64,000 bases of DNA from Caenorhabditis remanei (taxonomy: Eukaryota; Nematoda; Chromadorea; Rhabditida; Rhabditidae). Of the stretch, positions 54,790-64,000 are shown piece after piece. Positions within the stretch are counted from its first letter, which is position 1. Each line of letters opens with the position of its first letter. The notes beneath the pieces were generated by a model that saw only the letters and a list, made by a program, of their open reading frames with translations, was not told the origin of the DNA and ran no database searches. The stretch is taken from positions 3,286,001 through 3,350,000 of the forward strand of contig NC_071333.1 in assembly GCF_010183535.1 (NCBI RefSeq), read 5' to 3'. A program made the position numbers and the translations under genes.

Positions 54790-55200
54790 TGAAATCCATT
54801 GGCCGCCAAAATCTAGAAACAGTAGAAAAATAATTAGAATTCAAAAATAATCAGAATAATATGTTGTCAAAGCTTATTCAATAAAGCTTCTAAAAGTAAC
54901 CATAATAATGGGAGAAGACAAGAGAATTTCTTCTCCAATTTTTGTGTGGAATGAAGGTGATTAAAAGAAAAAGGCAACGGATGATGTGGGAAAAGAAAAG
55001 AGAGGGGGGGGAGAGGTCGTCCGTTTTGTCCGCGGTCTCTTCTTCTGACTGTGCTCTCTTCACTCTATCGTTCGTAGCCTGTGTGATCAGTGATCATTTT
55101 TCAGCGCTGCACATGAAACGCACATGAATCATACACACACAATAAAACGGCGCATAATACCGTCTACTGACACTGGGGGAGAACAAAGAGCGTTCTCTCC
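54790..55200. repeat. Promoter-like block, copy 3
   Basis: Matches 52810-53060 and 46200-46480 in order: first-exon-like piece, TTATTCAATAAAGC, TTCTCCAATTTTTGTG, then a GA-rich run. Reads as a duplicated minus-strand 5' flank. Confidence 0.5.
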
Positions 55201-55329
55201 AGTTTTGTTATTTGAGATGTTCCTGATATAAAATTATTTTAGCTATGTCATCACCTTGAAAAGTTAATGGAGCTCAAAGCGGTGTCCTTTTTTTCATTAC
55301 TGTAATGTGATGTAAAAACTGTTATTTAT

Positions 55330-55930
55330 CAAAATCACAAAGTTTGTCATTTTCAAAGTCAGTTTTAAATTCAGCTCGTTGAGACGGTTCAATAAAATAT
55401 ATTCATGACTAGATGCGTGCAATTTGGGTTTCATCGTAAAAACTAGTTGGTTACTGTATTTCTGTAGCGAGACTAGAATCGCACAGAACCAAGACCTGTT
55501 GGTACTTTTCTGAAAGCTGATAAAGCGCTGATTCCAAAAAAGTCAGTAATTTTTTGGAAAATTGTGGTTGTTGCAGAAAAATCTGAGAAATACGGCAAAT
55601 CGTAGTTTTTGGATTTTTTCGAAGCGGATGATTTTTTGTTTTCATGGTCATTTTTAGATTCAGCTTGTTGAGACGGTTTAAAAAGCTATAATCATGACTA
55701 GGTGCGTGCAATTCGGGTTACCTCGTAAAAACTAGCGGGTTACTGTATTTTTAGCGAGACTAGAACTGCACAGAACCTAGGTTTGTGTGTACATTTGTGA
55801 AAGCTCATAAAGCGCTGATTTTTAAAAAAATTAGTAAATCTTTGGAAAATTGTGATTGCCGCTGAAAAATCGGAATAATACGGCAAAACATTATTTTATT
55901 TTATTTTTTCGATGCGGATGCATTTTTTGC
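55330..55930. repeat. Two-fold tandem duplication (~290 bp unit)
   Basis: 55370-55640 and 55665-55930 share TTCATGACTAG/ATCATGACTAG, GCGTGCAATT, CGTAAAAACTAG, GCGAGACTAGAA and GATAAAGCGCTGATT in order. No coding. Confidence 0.7.
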
Positions 55931-56639
55931 ATTTTCAAGGTCATTTTTTGTTTTATGCGACGCCCATTATAAATGTGGGAACGGCATCATACTCGAAAAG
56001 AGATAAAAAATGGTGTCTAGTAGTGAGTGGTGAAGTTTCAAAACGGTTGAATAAGATGAAGATAGCATTTTAATTTTTTTTTTTTGAAAATTGTGAAAAG
56101 TTTCAAAAAAAAATACAAAAAAAACTTCAGAATATTTTGAACAGAGCCAAACGTTTAGCGACCTAGCTCCATTTTTTTGAATACGTAAATCAATATTTTT
56201 ATCAATTCAAGTAGCGGACAAAGTGAAATTTCCGACAAAATAAAAAAGAAGCGTGAGTTAGCAGTTTTTTGCTGTAATTCGGTACTTTGCACTTCAGATA
56301 AAATACGCATGCAATTTATGGATTCAGCCCGCCCAGACAGGTTGAGTGTAATAACGTAATAGCTTGGAACATTTGAAAGAAAATTCTGAAGACTTGGGTG
56401 AAGCAGCGAAAATGGTTTTTTTTGCGAATTTTTTGAAATTGTTATTTTTCTGTTGAACTAGTCAAGAGCTTTCAGAAAAATACCCACAAGCACAGATTCG
56501 GATTGATTTGAGTTTCGGAGACTCCTGCGCCTTTTAACTGAATTTTTCTAGTTTTCGTGGTGAGATACAAATACTTTGCTCCGATTAGATTGAGCAGAGT
56601 GGGTGTTTTGAAAATCAATAACATATGTATAATTAAATA
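55931..56639. other. Intergenic
   Basis: Weak echoes of the tandem unit near 56300-56345. No gene. Confidence 0.35.
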
Positions 56640-57560
56640 ATATACTTATTTATCTTATTTTTCGAATTGATGATAGGAAAAACCTGGACTATTATGTAAT
56701 TAATATATTGATTAGCAAAGATGTACCCATCTGGCGGACAGAGCAAAGGTGCTCAAACAAATGAGGGATGGAATGTGGACTGGATTATGTAACCCCTAAT
56801 GGAATTCAGCCGGTAATTGGTCGTCTCAATAAGAACATTCAAACGATACAGTATCGAAGATATCTCTAGTATCCTTCAGCTATTCAAGATAGCGAACGCG
56901 CTAGATCCAGAAGTCCGTTGTTCAACTTTGGGTGACCCCATAAATTTAAAAAAAAATTTTAAGTACGGAACAACGTCAAAAGTTGTTCCAGAGTGACAAC
57001 TTTTTGCAAAGTTTGTGAATCAAATACAGGGCTTCATTTTCGCAGTTGACAATTTTTTAATATCTTCGCCCACTTGTGAGATATAAACTTTTCAAGATTT
57101 GGTGGGACATAGAGAGACGCAGAAAAGCGCGAGCGTTTGGATTCTCTCTGTCTCCACCTAGGCATGTTTAAAATTGTTGAAAGTGCCTTAGAATACAGAT
57201 TCTAAAAATAATAAATACGAAACCTTAAAGCTGAAATTCTGAGAGTGATAGGCCTAGGACTCTAAATTTTTCAGAAAATGATTCAAACATTTTTTAAAGC
57301 TCAAAAATTCTCACAAAGTTATTTTCGATTTTCTTCTTTTTACGTCTCGGGCAACATTTTCTCAGTCAACAACTCTTTGATAGCACCAACCCCTTTTGAA
57401 ATACAAGTTTTGCGAGAGTCTTAATCTAGTAAGTTTAATTTTAAATATTTCCCCTCTACTTTCCCCCTCTATTCATTTCCTTCCTTCCAAATGCCTGTCA
57501 TTAAACATTTGAAAGTAATGACACCTATTGTTTGCACACATACAACTCAAGCGCTCATTG
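56640..57560. repeat. Duplicated block D1 (partner 62620-63600)
   Basis: The shared order is GAAAAACCTGGAC, ATTATGTAATT, ACCCATCTGGCG, AACAACGTCAAAAGTTGT, GAGATA(T/C)AAACTTTT, TCTCCACCTAG, and CTATTCATTTC. Block D1 also contains GAGAGACGCAGA at ~57111. Confidence 0.7.
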
Positions 57561-58854
57561 TTTCACTTTCATTCTATGGCTACAGAAAAATCACATTTCT
57601 CAAAGTTATGAACTCAATCATTAGGGTTACGATAGTGAGTGAGCAAGATTCAAAGCTTAAAGATCTTTCATTTACATACAAAAATCCAAAAAAATTCAAA
57701 AATTCAAACTTTGCACTGATACCCGGCCCGGCTCGTTGCAAGTCTGACAAAAATAAATCCCCTGTATTTGTGCTTTGTCAAAAGCTCTAAAAACAAATAT
57801 TGCCAGAAAAAACACGAGACCCGACCGCAGCGCCTCACTCAGGTCTCTCGTGCGAAACCAACTTAAGTTGCTGACATTACATGCGTACTGGAAGACTGGA
57901 ATTCCATGACTTATATATCAAATTTATTTATTCACTTAATATATATATAATAAACCCGTATTGAAACCACGGTGACCAATAATTTATGGCAGGAAGAAAC
58001 GGCAGTCGAGTTTATTTTTATTAGTTGGGCTAAGCAGAGCAGAGGTTATCTGAAAATACTCTCTTTTAGCATTGTTTTTGTTTTATGAAAACTTACTGTG
58101 ACAATCAAACACCAAATTAGAGAGATCCTTTCACTTTTCTTGAATTATGTGATGCAATACATGGACCATATACCTGCCATAGAATTGATTAGTTGACCGA
58201 CAAGCATCTAGATGAATAGTGATGTAAATTCAGAAATTATCTTACAAGAATAACTGGCATAACACTTAGAGATGCAAACGGCACCACCCAAATCAGTCCG
58301 AAATCTGTTTTTGATACGTCAGAGGGACGGGAAAAACCAGAAAAAAACCCAATTTTGGAGGTTAAAAATGATTTTAGGGGAATTTTCGAAATTTGCTATA
58401 AATCACCAAAATTTTACTGAATTCGGTGAAAAACAGATGATTTACTTATTTTTGCATGCTGTATGAAAACTTTTTTGCGACTACTGCACGTTTTTTCTAC
58501 AGTTTCATTATCTACAGTACTCTCGCATATTTCAGTAATCCGATTCTAGAATTCTCAAGATTCCTTTATCTACAGTAATCTCCTGGACAACTCTTCTTGG
58601 CAATAAACGTGAACCTACAGTATTCTTCCCATGCTGTACTCTCACTACATACAGTAATCTCACGATCATCTACAGTAGTCTTACAGTTTCTTTGCTATTC
58701 GCCTTCAAACTACAGTAAGAATTTGCACGCTATTCTCCTCAATCTCTAATTCTCCTCAATATCTATTTTGTGGTTGGGGTCAAGGTGCCAGAAGATATTA
58801 TGGTTGGAGAGCTTTGGACGTGATTTTTTCCTGCCATTGGTTCTTAACGGAAAA
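57561..58854. other. Intergenic
   Basis: 57718-57745 has CCCGGCCCGGCTCG and TTGCAAGTCTG, a GGCCCGG MITE right end. 58495-58700 has many CTACAGTA units. No gene supported. Confidence 0.4.
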
Positions 58855-58975
58855 CTATTAATAAAAAGAAAACTTTGACATGCAGACAGAACGAACAAGC
58901 AAACAATACAAACTCACTCGGTGGGGCATTGGTAGACTTCCAAATCATTTTTGGTACTATTTTTAAAACGGGCTG
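58855..58975. repeat. Duplicate of 60675-60816
   Basis: GACATGCAGACAGAACGAAC, then CAAACTCACTCGGTGGGGCA and a minus-strand exon-like piece. The partner copy at 60675-60816 has the same order. Confidence 0.7.
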
Positions 58976-60318
58976 GCATAATTCGGTGTGGCCGGAATTA
59001 CTGCTACGGGAATATTGCTATATCGTTTGAATCGAGAAGCTTCTTTTTTGGCAGACAGATTTTCTGGAGAAGGATTTTCTCTCACAATTGCTTTTCTCTT
59101 TGGCATGGTTTTTGTCCGTCTTTCTTCATAAAAAATTTTGGTGTTTTAAGTTTGTCACAATTCTCAATATTTAAGCTTAAAAACAATGGGGATCACATTT
59201 AATTTTGACCCCTGAAGAGTCTGTGTTCCACGATCTCATCACTTTGAAAATGTCGAAAACGGGTGAGATTTTCACAACGATTTCTGGGCTAAAAGCTAAA
59301 CTTTTGAAGATTTTTGCTTATTTTTTTAAACATTTCCATCAAAAATAGGGAAATTTTCGCTTGAAAAAATGGTTTTTGCATAAAAAATCTGTAAAACTCA
59401 AATATCGTCCCTCCCCCCCTATTTCAAAAATGACCCCCCAAAAGTTGTCCTGGAAAAGCCCTTCATTTCATCGTCTCCGTTTCATATAAAATGTTCAAAA
59501 CGGGGCTTTTTTGCAAACTAGGTCCATAAAAATTTTTGACCGTCTTGAACTAACTTTTTCACGGCAGCTATGTTTTCCACTTTTTTTTCAAAAATCCGTG
59601 CCCAGTATTAATTTTAATCCGAATGAACAGTTTTCACAGTACATGTTGCCATCTCTACAATAAAAAGTTGAAACTCACCCAATCCACTGCCCGACATAAT
59701 CGTAAACATTGGAAATAACAAGTGCTTCTTCTGACTCCGGGTATTCTGTAACTTTTCAATTTTTTTTTGGAGAATTCCCCTATTTCTCAGTTACCGTATC
59801 ACAATGCGTAGTCGTTCTGATATTACTGTAGTTATACGGGAGTATACACCATAATAGTAGAGTGATGATGAGAATGGTGATGGCTATAACAAGCACATAG
59901 ACTTTACTCCGTGGTGACCATACGTAAAGAATTTGAATTTTTCTGGAAAAACAAAACTTTAAGAGAGAAAATTTTTAACCAAAAACCAGGAACAAGGAAA
60001 AAATTGCAAAACCAAGGAAACGGAAGAACGGGGATTTTTTGCGGAAAAGTATAAAAAGAAGATAAAATCAATTAGAAATATTTTCCATCTACATTGATCT
60101 TGTGGGCTCATAAGAACGGTATTTTCAGTTAAAATCTGAAAATCTTAGTTGATTTTACGAATTCATGGAAGAAGGGCTCTTCAATTTTTAAAGATTTAGG
60201 ATTTCTTTAGATGTAGGAATTCAAATACCAAACTTCCGATAAAAGCGTTTTTTAAAAGGAAGAAAAAAACAAGAGAGATGTAGATCGGAGTTTTTAAAGA
60301 ATAGTTTGGTCTTCGTGG
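58976..60318 (-). other. Region with one possible membrane-segment exon
   Basis: A minus-strand exon-like piece at ~59944-59797 (after TTTTTCCAG) encodes VYVLVIAITILIITLLLWCI, a clear transmembrane stretch preceded by basic residues and followed by YNYSNIRTTTH, ending at a GTAACT. A next piece near 59747-59685 would read YPESEEALVISNVYDYVGQW. Phases do not fit as drawn. No other gene seen in this stretch. Confidence 0.35.
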
Positions 60319-60816
60319 TCAATGACCACCATGAATGATTTTTTTTGAAAATCGGAAAAAAATGGCGCTGGCATTGGAGCTGAAGTGGAAATTGAAACTG
60401 ATGATGACGAAGGTGATGTCTACGGAATACCCGATAGGGATCCGCCGACGACTTATCTGCTGGATCATTGAAATTTTTCTGTCTGCAGAATGGGAAAGAA
60501 GGAAAACATTTGAGTAATTTGAAGTGTAGGACATCAATGGAACAACTCTCAGCATGGAGATAATGGGCGAAATTTCGAAAATTTGAGAGAAAATGGGGGG
60601 AAATTGGGCGAAAGTGGGCGAAATTCTGGCGAAAGTGGGTGAAAATAGATGACATTTAAGCGAAAAAGGGTGAAATCATAAAAAGAAAACTTCGACATGC
60701 AGACAGAACGAACAAGCAAACGATACAAACTCACTCGCTGGGGCATTGATGGGTGTTACCGACGGGCCAGACTTCCAAATCATTTTTGGTACCATTTTTT
60801 TAACGGGTTTGCGTAT
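60319..60816 (-). CDS. Low-confidence two-exon gene end
   Basis: Exons 60816-60735 and 60482-60319 join in phase: RKPVKKMVPKMIWKSG, then PSVTPINAPA, RKISMIQQISRRRIPIGYSV, a hydrophobic DITFVIISFNFHF and a basic end before TGA. The first exon is a duplicate of 58930-58975. No start codon was located. Family not recognised. Confidence 0.3.
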
Positions 60817-60855
60817 CTGAATAAGTATTTACTGGAATAAATAAAAATGCAGCTA

Positions 60856-61533
60856 CAGTGCGTCCAATAATCTTAAGACACCCCCCTAAAATGAAGATTC
60901 CGAGAGAATATTATATGATCTGAAAAAACAGGCAGTTTATGTGAACAGCTCAAAAAGTTTTATTTTTAGCACTGAAAAAGGGCAACAACTGCGAGCAATC
61001 TTTTTGACAATTGATAACTTCTTAGGATGTGCCCGTACAAAAAAGTTGTCAACTACAAAAATGAAGCTCTACTTGTGATTTGTATAGTCCTCTAACAATC
61101 AATATTGTGAGACTATCCGGTAGGTCGTGTCACAGTCACAAAGTTGATCATTTTCAACTAAAAACTGCAAGTGTCGTTGTAAGCAGGAAAAATAGGATGC
61201 GTGAAGTTGTTCAGAACAATGGAGGGAACACAAGTTATTGATTTGCGCTTTGTTTTTTGTGTTTTTAAATAATAATTAATGTTTTAAAGCTCTTTCATAC
61301 TAGTCAAATGCGTGAAAAATCGAAAAAATCGAGGGTGTCTCATCATTTTTGGACGGCCAAAAAAGTGTTTTTTTGAGGTCACGTGCTCAGAAATAGGTAT
61401 TTTTTTCTGAAAATTTGTTTGTTGTGGTTTTCGAAGATTCTGAATCGAACTGCATTCACAATTTTTCAGATCATATCCTATTCTCTCGGAATCTTCATTT
61501 TAGGGGGGTGTCTTAAGATTATTGGACGCACTG
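60856..61533. mobile_element. 678 bp Tc1/mariner-type MITE
   Basis: Ends CAGTGCGTCCAATAATCTTA on both sides, with ~70 bp inverted arms differing at a few positions; flanked by TA (60854-60855 and 61534-61535). The interior has the GTACAAAAAAGTTGTCAACT module at ~61030. No transposase. Confidence 0.9.
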
Positions 61534-62619
61534 TACTCGCAGTTTTGCAAAACACCAGCAGGAGAAACGGTGGTGACCAGGTTAGTATATTACTAGCAAT
61601 CCATGTGGTGTGTCCTCGAAAAAGTGCAGGTGTCAGATATAAGACAGTTAATGATTAACAATACTGTCAAGAACCGCTCTATGAAAATTGAACGTGATTT
61701 TGAAAAGATTCCGACTCAATGCACTTTATCTATTCCTGAAAAAAAACCAGTAAAAGAAATTTTGATAACCACCAATTGTTGTTTTTCACACCTTACAGTA
61801 GAAATATATGTTGAATCAAATGTTTACAGTGCAAACTAAAGATAAGTAAGAGGCCAGTACTTCATAAATATTATAGTTGCTTCAGAACAAGTGGGAGTTT
61901 TTCGCCCGGAACTTTTAAAATAAACTTGTTAGCCTACCTAAAATCTAGGAAAATAAGAAGTTCCTTTCCAAATTGATGGAAAAGGCATTGTTTTCAGAAC
62001 GTTCAAATCACGAATATGTGCCTTACTCAATAAAAACACACAAACCGTAGCTGTTGGTTGTACGCTTGGTTCCACTTCTGGATCTGGACACCCAGTTTGA
62101 AGTATTCAAACTTTGAAAAATTACAACTACTGTTTCGAGGCGCCTAAAATTTAAATGAAAATGTTGAGCCCGAAAGATCCAGCAGTGCATTCCTAAAATT
62201 CAAATTTCAAAAGTGTTGACTGTCGCGCGGACATCGGAACGGACTGATATACGGAGAGACACAAAACCAAGCCAGTTCCTCAATTCTCAGTTCTTGATGT
62301 TATTCTATTGATACTTTTGAACCACAATCAAAAAATCCAGAAACTTTAAAATTGAATGCTACAGTATCGTACAGCATTTCTAGAATGCTATCTACAGTAT
62401 CACTGCAAGATATCCACTTTATTCCCGACTCACCTTCTCAAGATCCGAACTATAGAAAAACAATTAGTATTCTAAAAAAAATCAAAATCTGACCGATATA
62501 CATTCAGTCTGAAATAGCATAAGATAGCTGTCTCCTGGGAAGCACTGTATTTATACTACCCAAAACAATGGGCGGGACTCTCATAAGGGGCGGAGACTCT
62601 TCCTACACCAAGCTAATTA
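61534..62619. other. Intergenic
   Basis: CTACAGTA units near 62360-62410; GGAGAGACACAAAACC at ~62255. No gene supported. Confidence 0.4.
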
Positions 62620-63600
62620 TTCTCTAAATAGCTCATTTTTTGAATATGAGGGTGGAAAAACCTGGACGATTATGTAATTGGTATCGGGATTAGCCCAGAC
62701 GTACCCATCTGGCGAGTAGAGCACCGGTATTCAAAAAAGAGGGGGAGGGGATTGAAGACTGGCTGGATTAGATTATGTAATCCCCCTTTCATGGAATTGA
62801 GCCGGTAATTGGTTCGCTCAATAAGAATATTCAAATGATACAGTATCCCAGAACAATATCTACAGTATTCCTAGGCTATCTAAAATAGCAAATGCGTCTC
62901 CGGCGTTCCAGGCCTTTCCCGTCTCCTCATTTTCATCAGCGTTCAAATTTTTTTGAATAAAATTTGAATTTTTATAAATTTTTTAGTAATTTTTTAAAGA
63001 ATAGAACAACGTCAAAAGTTGTCCCAGAGTGTCACATTTTTGCAAAGTATGTAAATCAAATCGAGGGCTTCAGTTTTGTAGTTGAGAACTTTTTGATAAC
63101 TCCGCCTACTTCTGAGATACAAACTTTTGAAAATTCAGTGAGAATGACGAAAAGAAGCGAGAGCGTCTGGGATCTTTCCATCTCCACCTAGACATGTTTA
63201 TATAATAATTGTTAGAAACGCCTTCAAAGACTGATTCTAAATTCGAAAATTCTCATAAACTTATTTTGCATTTTCTTGTTTCAAACTTTACATCATTGTG
63301 TAGAACAAGTCTTGGGACTGCATTTTTGTAGTTGAAAACTTATTTATTGCTTCGCCAACTTTTAAGATACAAGCTCTGCAAGATGTGTAGAATAGAAGCG
63401 TACTGTGTTCGCACGTAGTTTCTGAAAACGTGATAACTCCTTTTGAACGCTACAAAAGTGGAGCTTTACTTTTGATTTACACATTCATATAAAATGTTTT
63501 CCCTCTCCCTTCTGCTCTCTATTCATTTCTTTCTTTCCAGATGGCTGCCATTGAAAATTTGAGGGTAATGACTCTTATTGTTTTACACAAATACAACTCA
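62620..63600. repeat. Duplicated block D2 (partner 56640-57560)
   Basis: Same order of blocks as D1. At ~63532-63566 TTTCTTTCCAG is followed by ATGGCTGCCATTGAAAATTT and GAGG|GTAATG, which could be a short first exon (MAAIENLR) of a gene continuing to the right; D1 has a matching ATGCCTGTCATTAAACATTT. Confidence 0.65.
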
Positions 63601-64000
63601 AATTGCGTCTATCCAAGTGTTGACAAATAAGAAAACATAGGTTCTGTTGACAGTCTCCTGGTCCCCGAATCAGGTTCCTGTACCACTCCAAACTAAAATG
63701 TAATTTGCATTACTAAATTATTCTAATTTAGTTTATACTTATTACGTATTTTACTTTCTGTTAATTAACTCCCTTCTTCCCTGTCCCTTTAACCCCATTT
63801 CAGGCGGAAGTAATATTCCACAATTCAAGTTGCCTCCATTTAGTCGTGTCTGCGTCTCTCCAGTCAAAGGCGCACGCTGTTTCCGACGTCCGCTGGTCTC
63901 GCCACGTGCACACCTGCTAAACGACTGTGACCGTACTCGACCGACTCCCCTCGACTGGCCTAAAGCCTTTTATAATTTAGTGTTCCTTTGTTCTCTCTTT
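63601..64000 (+). promoter_or_regulatory. Promoter-like sequence at the window end
   Basis: GTCTGCGTCTCTCCAG at 63846-63861 is a motif over-represented upstream of nematode genes. It is followed by a GC-richer stretch and CCTTTTATAATTTAG near 63966. A gene may start beyond the window. Confidence 0.4.

Noticed and set aside
57491..57790. Plus-strand 99-residue ORF
   Set aside because: It runs into a GGCCCGG element end and its partner block D2 does not keep the frame.

Overview
The window reads as a gene-poor, repeat-rich piece of a nematode chromosome, most likely from the genus Caenorhabditis (inference). The reasons are introns of 45-52 bp bounded by GTGAGT/GTAAGT and TTTTCAG, several TTTTCAG sites just upstream of start codons that suit spliced-leader trans-splicing, and families that are expanded or restricted in Caenorhabditis: F-box/FBA_2, DUF3557, RING proteins with membrane segments, and a small insulin-like peptide. 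The exact species cannot be told from the sequence.

Layout. 1-8.1 kb: an FBA_2-type F-box gene cut by the window edge, a complete DUF3557 gene on the minus strand, a second complete F-box gene, a truncated third F-box copy, and a truncated copy of an RNA polymerase I/III small subunit (RPAC19-like). 8.7-10.7 kb: a hAT-like element built of short satellite-like repeats, then a broken cullin pseudogene. 11-20 kb: copies of a promoter-bearing, apparently non-coding repeat, a small disrupted gene with a transposon inside an exon, and another decayed gene. 20-24 kb: a decayed ORF region and a six-exon minus-strand coiled-coil/acidic gene with one frameshift. 24.4-31.4 kb: a decayed array of duplicated exon cassettes, one copy split by a 1.3 kb mariner. 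32-42 kb: a minisatellite, a KH-domain gene, and many nested fold-back elements. 42-52 kb: an eh1-motif gene, an insulin-like gene, a RING gene with a 1.5 kb gene-carrying hAT-like element in its intron, and the end of a Ser/Pro-rich gene. 52-64 kb: mostly duplicated intergenic blocks, a few low-confidence exons, a Tc1/mariner-type MITE, and a promoter-like end.

The dominant theme is DNA transposons whose borders can be read directly: seven insertions with perfect 8-bp target duplications (hAT-like), three with TNA duplications (Tc4/Tc5-like fold-backs) and three with TA duplications (Tc1/mariner type). In three places the empty or reconstructed target site confirms the insertion. The most unusual items are a hAT-like element with about 300 bp arms that carries a two-exon gene fragment (49533-51038), a five-copy repeat with a TATA box and conserved splice sites but no good ORF, and tRNA-like Pol III promoter modules embedded in fold-back elements. 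The protein genes show no common pathway beyond the F-box, cullin and RING entries all belonging to ubiquitin-ligase families.
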